From the NCBI GenBank assembly GCA_030432905.1, contig JAUILU010000004.1, positions 124,001 through 188,000 of the forward strand: DNA of 64,000 nucleotides. The letters run 5' to 3'. Made by a program: the position numbers and the translations under genes. Shown here in pieces: positions 15,369 through 23,527 of the stretch; position 1 is the first letter of the stretch, and each line of letters begins with the position of its first letter. The notes under the pieces were generated by a model. It did not search any database. It was given only the letters and a program-made list of their open reading frames with translations, and was not told the origin of the DNA. This DNA comes from Phycisphaerae bacterium (GTDB lineage Bacteria > Planctomycetota > Phycisphaerae > Phycisphaerales > UBA1924).

Positions 15369-16880
15369 ATGTCCATCCTCCCGCTCCCACAATTCGAAGA
15401 AGACCTGGCCGAGTACCTGCGCGAGAAGGAAGACCGCGAGGCGTACGCGCACCTGAAGCCGCCGACCACGATGGTCGTGCGGTTCGGCGTCATGCGCATG
15501 GTCGGCGAGTTCCCCTACGACGGCGACTCGAAACCCGGCTGCGGCTCCAAGATCGTTGTCCGCACGCACCGGGGCACCGAGCTCGGCGAGATGCTCACCA
15601 GCACCTGCGAGAACGCGGGCTGTTCAAAGAGCGTCACACGTAAAGAGATGCTCGAGTACATCGAGAACTCCGGCGGCAACGACTACCCCTTCCTCGACTC
15701 CAAGCACAACAAGTACGGCGTCGTCGGGCGGGCGCTCCGCATCGCGACCGCCGAGGACCTGGCAAAGCACAGCGGGTTCGGCGACTCGGGCAAGGTCATC
15801 CGCAAGCGGGCGCAGGAGCTCTCCAACTCGACCGGCGTGAACGTGAAGATCGTCGAGGCCGAGCAGATCCTGGGCGGCGAGATGCTCACGGTTTACTACC
15901 TCTCGGAGGAGCGCGTGGACTTTGGCCCGCTGCTCTCGGCGCTCAAGGCCGAGTACGCCGACGTGAAGGTTGAGCTGAAACAGATCGGCGCACGCGACGA
16001 GGCGCGGATCACTGCCGACTACGAGCGCTGCGGGCAGTACTGCTGCTGCAAGAACTTCCTGAAGGTCCTCAAGCCGGTCAGCATGCGGAGCGCGAAGGTG
16101 CAGAAGGCGACGCTGGACCCGCTGAAAATCTCAGGGCGGTGCGGCAGACTCATGTGCTGCCTGCGCTACGAGGACAAAACGTACAGCGACCTGAAGAAGA
16201 ACCTCCCCCACCGCAAGACGCGCGTCGGCACGCCGCACGGCGACGGAATCGTGCTCGACTCGCAGATCCTGACGCAGCTCGTGCTCGTGAGGCTCGACGA
16301 GGGCAAGAACGTCGCGGTGCCTGTCGAGGAACTGCTCAAGGCCGGCGAGTCGCCCAAGCCCGAGGCAGCGCCCGAATCCCGGGCGCCCTCGAAGCCGCGC
16401 GACCGCAAGCCGAGGGAAGAGAAGACCGACGATGCCGGGGCGGAATCCACCGCGGCTCCGAGCAAGCGGAAGCGCCGCCGCCGGAAGAAGCCAGCGGGCG
16501 ACGCGCCACAAACATCAGGCGAGGGCGACTCATCGACGCCAACGGGTGACAGCGCACCAAGCATCGGCAGGCGCCGAAAGCCAGCCGGCGACAAGGACTC
16601 CGCCAACGACGACACGCAAAGCAAGCCCAAACCCAAGCGCCGCCGAAGAAGGTCGGGCTCCAAACCCGCCGGCGGTGACAGCGCAGGCCAGCAGGACGAG
16701 ACCAAATCGCACCAAGCCGGGGGCCAAGAGGGCGGCGAGGGCCAGCCCGCCAAGAAACGCCGGAGGCGGCGCCGAAGGTCCGGTGGTAGCGGTGGTTCCG
16801 GTGGCGCGGGCGGCTCTGGGCCATCCGGCGACGGCGGCTCGCCGAGTTCGGGTGGCGGCTCCAGCGGCGACCAAGGCTGA
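15369..16880 (+). CDS. ricT: PSP1-domain protein RicT (YaaT-like) with long basic tail
   Basis: A 503-residue protein. The core, residues about 30-320, is a PSP1/RicT domain: YCCCKNFLKVLKPVSMRSAK and ISGRCGRLMCCLRYE carry the conserved cysteines that in Bacillus bind 4Fe-4S clusters in the RicA-RicF-RicT (Y-complex). That complex assists RNase Y maturation of mRNAs. About 180 residues follow that are not part of the family: Lys/Arg/Pro/Ser-rich low complexity with KKRRRRRRRS and a Gly/Ser-rich end. An extension of about 100 residues also precedes the usual start of the core. RicA and RicF are not seen here. The basic tail suggests RNA binding (inference). Confidence 0.85.
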   Translation: MSILPLPQFEEDLAEYLREKEDREAYAHLKPPTTMVVRFGVMRMVGEFPYDGDSKPGCGSKIVVRTHRGTELGEMLTSTCENAGCSKSVTRKEMLEYIENSGGNDYPFLDSKHNKYGVVGRALRIATAEDLAKHSGFGDSGKVIRKRAQELSNSTGVNVKIVEAEQILGGEMLTVYYLSEERVDFGPLLSALKAEYADVKVELKQIGARDEARITADYERCGQYCCCKNFLKVLKPVSMRSAKVQKATLDPLKISGRCGRLMCCLRYEDKTYSDLKKNLPHRKTRVGTPHGDGIVLDSQILTQLVLVRLDEGKNVAVPVEELLKAGESPKPEAAPESRAPSKPRDRKPREEKTDDAGAESTAAPSKRKRRRRKKPAGDAPQTSGEGDSSTPTGDSAPSIGRRRKPAGDKDSANDDTQSKPKPKRRRRRSGSKPAGGDSAGQQDETKSHQAGGQEGGEGQPAKKRRRRRRRSGGSGGSGGAGGSGPSGDGGSPSSGGGSSGDQG

Positions 16881-16913
16881 CCGATCCGGCGGTAGGCCGC
16901 CGATAGCCAACCT

Positions 16914-18530
16914 ATGCCCATCGACCCACGACCCATCCAGGATGAACCCAAGGGGTTTACGAACCCGACCGTGCCCGACACGCTGATCTCCGTGATCATC
17001 GCGTTCGCGCTCGCGTTCATCGGCAGGGCGTACGTGCTCGAACCCTTTGTGATCCCGACCGGCTCGATGGCGCCGACACTGCTCGGCGCGCACTACCGCG
17101 CGGTCTCCGAAGAATCGGGCACCAACTGGCCGGTCGATCGGCAGCTCGCCGACGCCGGCGACGGCGCGCTCGTGCGCGACCCCTACACGACCACCGAGTT
17201 CGAGGCCGGCGGCCTGCGCGAGCGCAGCGGCGACCGCATCCTCGTCCTCAAACGCACGCCCTTCTCACCATCTATCAAACGCTACGAGGTCGCGGTCTTC
17301 CGAAACCCCGCCGACCCGAACGAGAATCTCATCAAGCGCATCATCGGCATGCCCGGCGAACAGATCGCGCTTGTTGACGGCGACGTCTTCGTCCGAAGCG
17401 ACGCGGACCCGGCGCCGAACTCGCTCGACACCTGGAACCTGCCCGGCTGGACCATCGCGCGCAAGCCCGAACGCGAGCAGCGCGAGGTGTGGCTGCCCGT
17501 CTTCGACGCCGCCAGACTCCCGCGGGGCGGGCCGGTCCCCGGTGCGTGGCCCTTCAAGCCGAGCGACGACTGGTCACTCAGCGGCACAACACTCAAGAAA
17601 TCCGGCGAGGGCGAGGCGCAGCTCGTCTGGGACAACACCGCGTGGGACATCCGCGATCGGCTCGCGTACAACGATCTCGACCTGTACCGCGACCCCCGCT
17701 TCGGGCCCGGGCGTGCTAAGAACTGGCTGCCGGCGAACTACCCGGTGTCGGACCTCGCGGTGTCGATGGGTTTCGAGCCGAGCGCCGAGAGCGATGCGCT
17801 GACGATCGAACTGGCGGCGCGCAAAACGATTTTTCGCGCTGAACTGCAAGGCAACAAGGTCACGCTCAGCAGCAAGCCCGATAGCACGGAGGCGACCGAG
17901 TGGGACACGCTCGAGTCGGCAGAGCTGCCAAGTGCGCTCAAGATCGGCAAGGCCTCGCTCGTCGAGTTCTGGCACGCGGACCAGTCGCTCTGGCTCTTCG
18001 TCAACGACCGGCTCGTCTGCCGATCCAGCTATGACTGGTCGATCCACGAGCGCCTTGATCATTCACTCCGCAGCGGGTCGGTCGATTCGATTTTGCCTTT
18101 GTCGCGGGGCATGAACCTGCTGTCATCCACCGAGCAGTACACCAAGCCCGAGATCAGGATCGCTGTCGCCGGCGGCAACGCCGCGCTGCACAGGCTCCGC
18201 GTCGAGCGCGACCTCTACTACCACCCTTACCAGACAACATCGAGCATGCGCAGCGGCACACCCCCCATGGGCACGCACCCGCTTTCTACGGCGGCGCTCG
18301 GGAAAGGGCAGTACTTCGCGCTCGGCGACAACTCGCCGCGCAGCGCCGACAGCCGGGTCTGGCCCGAGCCTCACCCGCTTGTGATGCAGAACTTCCCCGC
18401 GACCTCGGAGACGGGCGTCGTGCCCGAAGAGCTGATCATCGGGCGAGCGTTCATGGTCTACTTCCCGAGCATCAACCGCGACGGCGCGATCCCCGTGCCC
18501 GACCTCGGACGGGTCAGGGCGATCCACTAG
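16914..18530 (+). CDS. lepB: Signal peptidase I with large insertion
   Basis: A 538-residue S26 peptidase that removes signal peptides outside the inner membrane. One transmembrane helix (about residues 22-40) precedes the catalytic Ser51 in PTGSMAPTL. The general base Lys141 is in NLIKRIIGMPGE, and the last conserved box is YFALGDNSPRSADSR near residue 470. Most family members have 170-330 residues; here about 300 extra residues lie between the Lys box and the GDN box. They include a beta-rich, jelly-roll-like part (LVEFWHADQSLWLFVNDRL). No Shine-Dalgarno sequence is seen. The stop codon directly abuts that of the convergent gene (TAG|CTA). Confidence 0.9.
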   Translation: MPIDPRPIQDEPKGFTNPTVPDTLISVIIAFALAFIGRAYVLEPFVIPTGSMAPTLLGAHYRAVSEESGTNWPVDRQLADAGDGALVRDPYTTTEFEAGGLRERSGDRILVLKRTPFSPSIKRYEVAVFRNPADPNENLIKRIIGMPGEQIALVDGDVFVRSDADPAPNSLDTWNLPGWTIARKPEREQREVWLPVFDAARLPRGGPVPGAWPFKPSDDWSLSGTTLKKSGEGEAQLVWDNTAWDIRDRLAYNDLDLYRDPRFGPGRAKNWLPANYPVSDLAVSMGFEPSAESDALTIELAARKTIFRAELQGNKVTLSSKPDSTEATEWDTLESAELPSALKIGKASLVEFWHADQSLWLFVNDRLVCRSSYDWSIHERLDHSLRSGSVDSILPLSRGMNLLSSTEQYTKPEIRIAVAGGNAALHRLRVERDLYYHPYQTTSSMRSGTPPMGTHPLSTAALGKGQYFALGDNSPRSADSRVWPEPHPLVMQNFPATSETGVVPEELIIGRAFMVYFPSINRDGAIPVPDLGRVRAIH

Positions 18531-19331
18531 CTACTTGGTTTCGGTTTCCTCGGCGACGGCTTCGACTTCGCTCTCTGCATCGGAGCGCGCTGGACCGAAG
18601 TAGAGATCGTCCCAGCGCACGACTGCGCCGGCGGGCGGCTCGCGTAACGCGTTCCTGCCGTCGTAGCGGACCTCATAGAGCACACGGATGTACTCAAAGT
18701 CGCTCGGCTCGACGCCCCAGTGTTCTTTGAAGTCTTCGAGCGGGTTGAAGTGGAACTCTTTCCACTCGCCCGTTCGCGGGTTGCCGTCTTGGCCCTGCAG
18801 GCTCACGAGCTCGCCGCGCGGGAAAAGGAACTTGCGGTTTTTGATCCGGAACGGCGGGTTCTCGATGCCGGCGAACGTGTACGCGATCTGGTAGTTTTTG
18901 GCGTCTTGCCCCTCGGGCATGTTGTCGGTCACGTTCCAGACGATGACCACGATCTGGACGTACTGCCGGCGCGTGCCACGCTTCCAGTCGTCAACTCGGA
19001 CTGCGCCCGACAGCTCGGTCGGCATGGAATCGGTCACGACGTTCTGCGTCGCACCGACGATGAGCGTCTTTCCATCAAATCCATCGGAGTCGAGCGTGAG
19101 CTTGACGGACTTGTCGCCATCGTAAGCGAGCTCGTCGTCGATCTCGAAGTGCCGCCAGTAGGGCTTGCTCGGGCCCGCGAAGCTCCACCACTCACCCAGC
19201 ACGTGCGGATCGACAGTCGCTGGACGCTCGGCGATGGGCTGTTCGAACGAGCCGTTGACGAGCAGATTTGTGTCGTCTGCCGGCTGACCAGCGAGAGCCG
19301 CGGCGATCATCAGGCTTTTGATACAGATCAT
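18531..19331 (-). CDS. Exported protein, carbohydrate-binding-like beta-sandwich
   Basis: A 266-residue protein. The start ATG at 19329-19331 has AAAGG 8 nt upstream and yields a signal peptide (SLMIAAALAG). The mature protein opens NLLVNGSFEQP, a phrase typical of exported beta-sandwich (CBM-like or discoidin-like) domains that starts the first strand. WWSFAGPSKPYWRH, SVKLTLDSDGFDG and VRWDDLYFG follow, as in domains that end with a conserved W-D-D strand. Probable carbohydrate or surface binding, not proven. The last 15 residues are Glu-rich. It abuts lepB tail to tail with no intergenic base. Confidence 0.6.
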   Translation of the reverse strand: MICIKSLMIAAALAGQPADDTNLLVNGSFEQPIAERPATVDPHVLGEWWSFAGPSKPYWRHFEIDDELAYDGDKSVKLTLDSDGFDGKTLIVGATQNVVTDSMPTELSGAVRVDDWKRGTRRQYVQIVVIVWNVTDNMPEGQDAKNYQIAYTFAGIENPPFRIKNRKFLFPRGELVSLQGQDGNPRTGEWKEFHFNPLEDFKEHWGVEPSDFEYIRVLYEVRYDGRNALREPPAGAVVRWDDLYFGPARSDAESEVEAVAEETETK

Positions 19332-19442
19332 GCTTCTGACCTTTCGTTTCCGATCGGGTGCTTTCAAACAACCATATCAGATCCGCCGCCGTGGGTTTCG
19401 GCTGAGACGCAAAGTGCGGGAAACCAAGCTCCGAGAACCGCT

Positions 19443-20846
19443 CTAACCGCCGATCTGCGTCGCCAATGCACCCGCGACCTCATCGATCGGGAACACGCCG
19501 ACCTCTTCGCGGGTGTCGAGGTTCTCGATCTTCGCGTCGCTTGTGTTCTCGATGATGACCGCGAACTTCGCGTGCTGCTTGCGCGCGTCGGCGAGGAGCT
19601 TGCCGATGTTCTTCGTGGACTTGTACGTCCGCCTCGCGTGCATGGGCTGGGTTTCGTATCGCGCCGGGTCCCAGGGCTTGCCGTCGAACCCGTCGCGCTC
19701 CGTGCCCCGGCGGAGCTGCGCGAGCAGGGGCTCGATGTGCTGTTCGCCTTCTTCGTTTGCGATGACGAACGCTTCGGGTCTGATGCTCGCGGGCTTCTGG
19801 CTGAGCGCATCCATGAGCTCGGGCCCCTCGGGCATCAGGCCCTTGTCCTCGAGCAGCAGGCCCAGCACGACATCGCCCATCCCGAACCCGACCGCGGGCG
19901 TGGGCGGCCCGCCGAACAGCTCGATGAGGTTGTCGTACCGCCCGCCACCGGCGACAGCTCGCTCGCCGTCGGCGATGAGTTCGAAGACGGTGCCGGTGTA
20001 GTAGGCGAGGCCGCGAACAATCGTAAGATCAATCGAATAAAACTCCGCCGATCCTTTGGAAGCCAATAGGTTTGCAATATCTTGTATTGAGTCGGGTACA
20101 AATGGTTGACCAGGTGGTTCAACTGGATTCTTTACCCTTGGGCCACCAATGAGAATCATTGCCGTAGCCCAGTTCTTTACTGATTCTGAAATCGCCTCCG
20201 GCAATCCGGCATCAGATAATGACTTCGCCCATTCCTGCTCCGGCATTTTCCACATTTTATCCAAGAATGCGAATGCTTTTGGAACATCGTTGCTAGCAAC
20301 ACCTGATTCGATCAGCATTCGCTCGACTACATTGCGATCACTGATGCGGAACCCCAATGAATCTTCTGGCAAGCCCAAGTGCCCTACTAAGTCCTCAATT
20401 ACTACTAAAATTTCAGCGTCTGCAATACAGGACTCCATGCCCATCACATCACAGTTCCACTGCAAGAACTCCCTCAACCTCCCGCGCTGCGGCTTCTCCG
20501 CGCGGAAGTAAGGACCGGCGGTGAACCACTTGCAGGGACTCGGCAGCTGCTTGGCGTGCTCGGCGTACATGCGCGCCAGCGTCGGGGTGAACTCGGGGCG
20601 GAGGGCGTAGTCGTCGTCGCCGCCGGCGCGGGTGAAGCTGAAGAGCTCGCTGACGATGCCCTCGCCGGATTTCTTTTTGTAGAGGTCGAGCATCTCGAAG
20701 GTCGGGCCCGCGATCTCCTCGAAGCCGTGACGGATCGAGACCCGGCGCCACGCCTCGGTGATGTACCGCTGGCGGAGCAGGTCCTGCGGGTAGAGGTCTC
20801 TTGTGCCCTTGGGCGGCGGGATCTTGTTGCTGCCGGTCTTCGACAT
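19443..20846 (-). CDS. hisS: Histidine--tRNA ligase with an AT-rich internal segment
   Basis: A 467-residue class II synthetase that charges tRNA-His. GTRDLYPQD at the N-terminus, motif 1/2 sequences GPYFRAEKPQRGRLREFLQWN, and the histidine-A motif VRGLAYYTGTVFE are present; the anticodon-binding domain with LGKLL-type sequence closes the protein. The start at 20844-20846 gives the usual N-terminus. The coding frame is intact throughout. Oddly, roughly codons 130-275 are encoded by DNA of about 47% GC with AT-ending codons, while both ends are near 68% GC. This segment is the insertion domain between motif 2 and the HisA motif, and looks acquired by recombination (see separate entry). Confidence 0.93.
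   Translation of the reverse strand: MSKTGSNKIPPPKGTRDLYPQDLLRQRYITEAWRRVSIRHGFEEIAGPTFEMLDLYKKKSGEGIVSELFSFTRAGGDDDYALRPEFTPTLARMYAEHAKQLPSPCKWFTAGPYFRAEKPQRGRLREFLQWNCDVMGMESCIADAEILVVIEDLVGHLGLPEDSLGFRISDRNVVERMLIESGVASNDVPKAFAFLDKMWKMPEQEWAKSLSDAGLPEAISESVKNWATAMILIGGPRVKNPVEPPGQPFVPDSIQDIANLLASKGSAEFYSIDLTIVRGLAYYTGTVFELIADGERAVAGGGRYDNLIELFGGPPTPAVGFGMGDVVLGLLLEDKGLMPEGPELMDALSQKPASIRPEAFVIANEEGEQHIEPLLAQLRRGTERDGFDGKPWDPARYETQPMHARRTYKSTKNIGKLLADARKQHAKFAVIIENTSDAKIENLDTREEVGVFPIDEVAGALATQIGG
20020..20460. other. Low-GC tract inside hisS, probable recombined segment
   Basis: My hand count gives 197 G+C of 420 bases (about 47%) for 20041-20460, against 41 of 60 (68%) for the line 19921-19980 just outside. 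Boundaries are sharp, at the HisA motif on one side and at motif 2 on the other, both highly conserved. The reading frame and HisRS homology continue through it, with no stop, repeat or transposase. This fits homologous replacement of the insertion domain from a lower-GC donor. Confidence 0.75.
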
Positions 20847-21041
20847 CGGAACGGGGCCTCTGGCTGGTGGGTCTCGCGGTTTCGGTGCACGCACCGGTAC
20901 TGGATAACAGCGTACCCCGCACCCGAGCCTTGGAAGCGGTCACGCACCCAAACACAACACGATCATCATGACGGCTCGTAGGCCAACCGGAGAAAAAGCT
21001 CGGAGCGTCGGAATACGGATCCGAAACGAATGATTACTCTG

Positions 21042-21059
21042 TGTGAACGAACGTTCACA
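21042..21059. promoter_or_regulatory. Perfect 18-bp palindromic operator for the TetR regulator
   Basis: TGTGAACG (21042-21049), AA, CGTTCACA (21052-21059): two 8-base arms with perfect dyad symmetry. The core TGAACG-NN-CGTTCA is the classic shape of TetR/AcrR operators. It lies 51 bp before the TetR start at 21111, so autorepression is likely. Confidence 0.8.
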
Positions 21060-21110
21060 GTCCCGCTCAACAAACGACCGAGCGCGACCTAGCACCAGAC
21101 GGAGCAGCCC

Positions 21111-21710
21111 ATGAGCCAATCGAAGCCGAGCACGAGCGACGCCAGGACCAGGCTTCACAGCGCGGCTCTTCGGCTCACAGTCCAGGACCAGCCCGACGCC
21201 TCCGTGCGAGCGATCGCGCGGGAGGCGGGCATGAGCCAGGGCGCGCTGTACCGCTACTACTCGAGCCGGGAAGAGCTGCTCGGTGCGGTGTTCGCAGAGC
21301 AGATCGAGCCGATGATCGCGCACAAGGAAGGACTCGTCGCGATGCGCGCGCCGATCCGCGACAAGCTCCGCGAGTGGGTCCGCAGCACCTACGACCGGTT
21401 CGACCGCGACCCGGACGGCTTCGCGTACGTCTTCCTGACGAGCCACAACCTACCCGCGCAGTACACGCACATCGCGGGTCGGCAGCGCGGGTTGCTGATG
21501 GAGATGCTCGGGCAGTGGCAGGCGGAGGGCTCGCTGCGTGACATCCCGCTCGATCTTGCCGCGACGATGTTTGTTGGCCTACTGCTGAGCGTGCCAGAGC
21601 AGGTGAGGGCCGGCGCGCTGGCCTCACCCGCGATGGCGTACACGGACCACATTTCCGATTCGGTCTGGGCTGTCCTTGCGCATGAAGAGGGCAAGGGCGG
21701 CCAGGCCTGA
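21111..21710 (+). CDS. TetR family transcriptional regulator
   Basis: A 199-residue repressor. The helix-turn-helix is at residues about 10-55: TRLHSAALRLTVQD, SVRAIAREAGMSQGALYRYY, then SSREELLGAVFAEQIEPM. The ligand-binding half contains RDKLREWVRSTYDRFDRDPD and FAYVFLTSHNLPAQYTHI. A perfect 18-bp palindrome upstream (21042-21059) is its likely operator. Its target other than itself is not evident: the upstream neighbour hisS is divergent and the downstream gene encodes a spondin-domain protein. Confidence 0.9.
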   Translation: MSQSKPSTSDARTRLHSAALRLTVQDQPDASVRAIAREAGMSQGALYRYYSSREELLGAVFAEQIEPMIAHKEGLVAMRAPIRDKLREWVRSTYDRFDRDPDGFAYVFLTSHNLPAQYTHIAGRQRGLLMEMLGQWQAEGSLRDIPLDLAATMFVGLLLSVPEQVRAGALASPAMAYTDHISDSVWAVLAHEEGKGGQA

Positions 21711-21872
21711 TCGATCTCCTCCTCGCGCTGTTCTGCGAGAGCAGAGCAGCGGCGGTTCCTTTGGAAACAAGACCTGTGCGTTTGACATCGGCGCGTGCCG
21801 ATGCGCGGTCTTCGTGCGCAGCTTTGGGGGTGGTGCGCTCGTGTCAGTCAGTCTTAGAGATACGGAGTTGAT

Positions 21873-22655
21873 ATGAGAACGAAAGCAACGATGCCCCTTC
21901 TTGCCCTTGTTGGTGCTGCACTTCCGGCGTTTGGCGCTGCCGGTCAGGCGGTCGAGGTCCGCGTGACGGTCGAGAACCTGGCGCCGACGAACAGCGTCGC
22001 GTTTGCGCCGCTGCGCGTGGGTTTCCACAACGGCACATACGACGCGTTCGACAACGGAACTGCTGCGACGGCACCGATCATCTCGATCGCCGAGGGCGGC
22101 TCGGGCAGCGACTGGTTCCCGGCGTTTGAGGCCGCCGATCCGTCGGCGACGCTCGGCTCGGTCTTCCCGGACCCGGCCGGCCCGCTTCTGCCCGGCGCGA
22201 CGGGGACCGCGGTCTTCAGTGTTGATCCTTCGATCAACCCCTACTTCACCTTCGCTTCGATGGTCGTCCCGAGTAACGACTACTTCATCGGCAACGACTC
22301 GCCCACGCAGTACCAGCTTTTCGACACGAAGGGCAACCTGCAGATCTCGTCGATCACGCAGACGGGCGACGACATCTGGGACGCGGGTTCCGAGGTTGAC
22401 GGCGCGTTCGGAGCCGCGTTCCTTGATGGATCGACGAACGCGGACCGCATCGACGAGAACGGCGTCGTCGAATTCGACTTCGAAGACCTCGACGTGTTCA
22501 ACGGGCTAACGACCGCGGCGGGCTACACGTTCGACCGTCAATTCGGCGGCGACGACGCGGTGTACCGGATCTCGTTTGAGGTCGTACCCGCGCCTTCGAC
22601 CGCGGCACTGGCGGGCTTGGGGGGGCTGGTGATGACCCGCAGGCGCCGCCGCTAA
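21873..22655 (+). CDS. Exported spondin-domain protein with PEP-CTERM-like tail
   Basis: A 260-residue protein. Signal peptide, residues 1-26 (LLALVGAALPAFGAAGQA). The mature part matches the Spondin_N domain: VRVTVENLAP, then PLRVGFHNGTYDAFDNGTAA, then ASMVVPSNDYFIGNDSP, which is the family's best-conserved motif. In F-spondin this fold binds other surface proteins; in bacteria the role is unknown. The C-terminus, VPAPSTAALAGLGGLVMTRRRRR, is a PEP-CTERM-like sorting signal closely related to that of the protein at 1415. Its DNA ends shortly before an intrinsic terminator at 22686. Confidence 0.82.
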   Translation: MRTKATMPLLALVGAALPAFGAAGQAVEVRVTVENLAPTNSVAFAPLRVGFHNGTYDAFDNGTAATAPIISIAEGGSGSDWFPAFEAADPSATLGSVFPDPAGPLLPGATGTAVFSVDPSINPYFTFASMVVPSNDYFIGNDSPTQYQLFDTKGNLQISSITQTGDDIWDAGSEVDGAFGAAFLDGSTNADRIDENGVVEFDFEDLDVFNGLTTAAGYTFDRQFGGDDAVYRISFEVVPAPSTAALAGLGGLVMTRRRRR

Positions 22656-22685
22656 CTCCGCGCTCGCGGTCACACCTGAGACTCG

Positions 22686-22732
22686 CCGGTCTCCGAGCTC
22701 TCCACCAAACGAGGGCCGGGGACCGGTTTTTT
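22686..22732 (+). terminator. Intrinsic terminator after the spondin-domain gene
   Basis: CCGGTCTCC (22686-22694) pairs with GGGGACCGG (22718-22726) with one G-T wobble, followed by six T at 22727-22732. The loop is 23 nt, longer than usual, but the position 30 nt after the stop fits. Confidence 0.6.
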
Positions 22733-22851
22733 GGTGCGCCTTGACGGTGTTTTAACCGCCTCTGCTGGACTTTATGTTTGTAATCACTAGACTCGCGATG
22801 GCATTGGGGCGGAATCGTGTTCTTTCAAAGACACCCAAAGGAGATCGATAG

Positions 22852-23421
22852 ATGAAACAACAAATGACAGCAGTTCTTGGCGTATCGGTTCTGGCAGCGG
22901 GTCTCGGCGGCTGCGCCGCGACCGGCCTGACCCCGGAGGCCTACGAGATCACCCAGGCCGAGTGCGCCGCGACCGTGGCTCACCTGTCCAACACCGAGCC
23001 CGAGTTCGACGGCCTCATGTCCCAGAGCGTCGGCTACGCCGTTTTCCCGGGTGAGTTCTCGGGCATCGACTGGTTCCTCGGCGGCGCGGGCAGCGATGGG
23101 CTCGTCTTCGATCAGTCGGGCGATGTCGTGGGCTACAGCCGCCACGCCCGCATCAATCTCGGCATCGGGATCTTCGGTCAGTACAGCGACCACGTGATCT
23201 TCTTCCCAGACCAGGCCTCGATGGATTCGTTCAAGGAAGGCGGCTGGTCCGTCGGCGGCGAGACCGGCATCGGCATCCTCGGCCTCGCGGCCAGCGGCCA
23301 GACCTCGCTCACCGAGGACCACGAATTCGTCAGCGACCCCCGCTCCGGCGGCGGCCTCGGCGCGTACTTCACCTTCGACAACTACAGCTACAACGACATC
23401 CAGACCGCGCTCAGCGAATAA
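22852..23421 (+). CDS. SYLF-domain lipoprotein (YSC84-like)
   Basis: A 189-residue lipoprotein with a GGAG ribosome-binding site upstream. Residues 1-20 form the signal, ending in the lipobox LGGC with Cys21. The rest is a SYLF/Ysc84 domain: helix, SVGYAVFPGE, then Gly-rich strands (INLGIGIFGQYSDHVIFF) and VGGETGIGILGLAASGQT. SYLF domains bind phosphoinositides in eukaryotes; bacterial forms are envelope lipoproteins of unknown role. It is monocistronic, between terminators at 22686 and 23447. Confidence 0.85.
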   Translation: MKQQMTAVLGVSVLAAGLGGCAATGLTPEAYEITQAECAATVAHLSNTEPEFDGLMSQSVGYAVFPGEFSGIDWFLGGAGSDGLVFDQSGDVVGYSRHARINLGIGIFGQYSDHVIFFPDQASMDSFKEGGWSVGGETGIGILGLAASGQTSLTEDHEFVSDPRSGGGLGAYFTFDNYSYNDIQTALSE

Positions 23422-23446
23422 GACGCCCAGCAAGACCAAAACCCTC

Positions 23447-23482
23447 CCGCGGGGGCGGCCAAAAGCTGCCCTCGCGGTTTTT
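23447..23482 (+). terminator. Strong intrinsic terminator after the SYLF gene
   Basis: CCGCGGGGGCGGC (23447-23459) pairs with GCTGCCCTCGCGG (23465-23477): 13 bp with two G-T wobbles, loop CAAAA, followed by TTTTT. It lies 25 nt after the stop codon. Confidence 0.85.
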
Positions 23483-23527
23483 GTTTGGAGACGCAAACAG
23501 GCCCGCTGCCTGCTACGATCACGAGCT

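Noticed and set aside
20020-20460. Insertion sequence or intein inside hisS as explanation of the AT-rich tract
   Set aside because: The translation is continuous HisRS with the expected insertion-domain length; there are no terminal repeats, transposase, or intein splice motifs.
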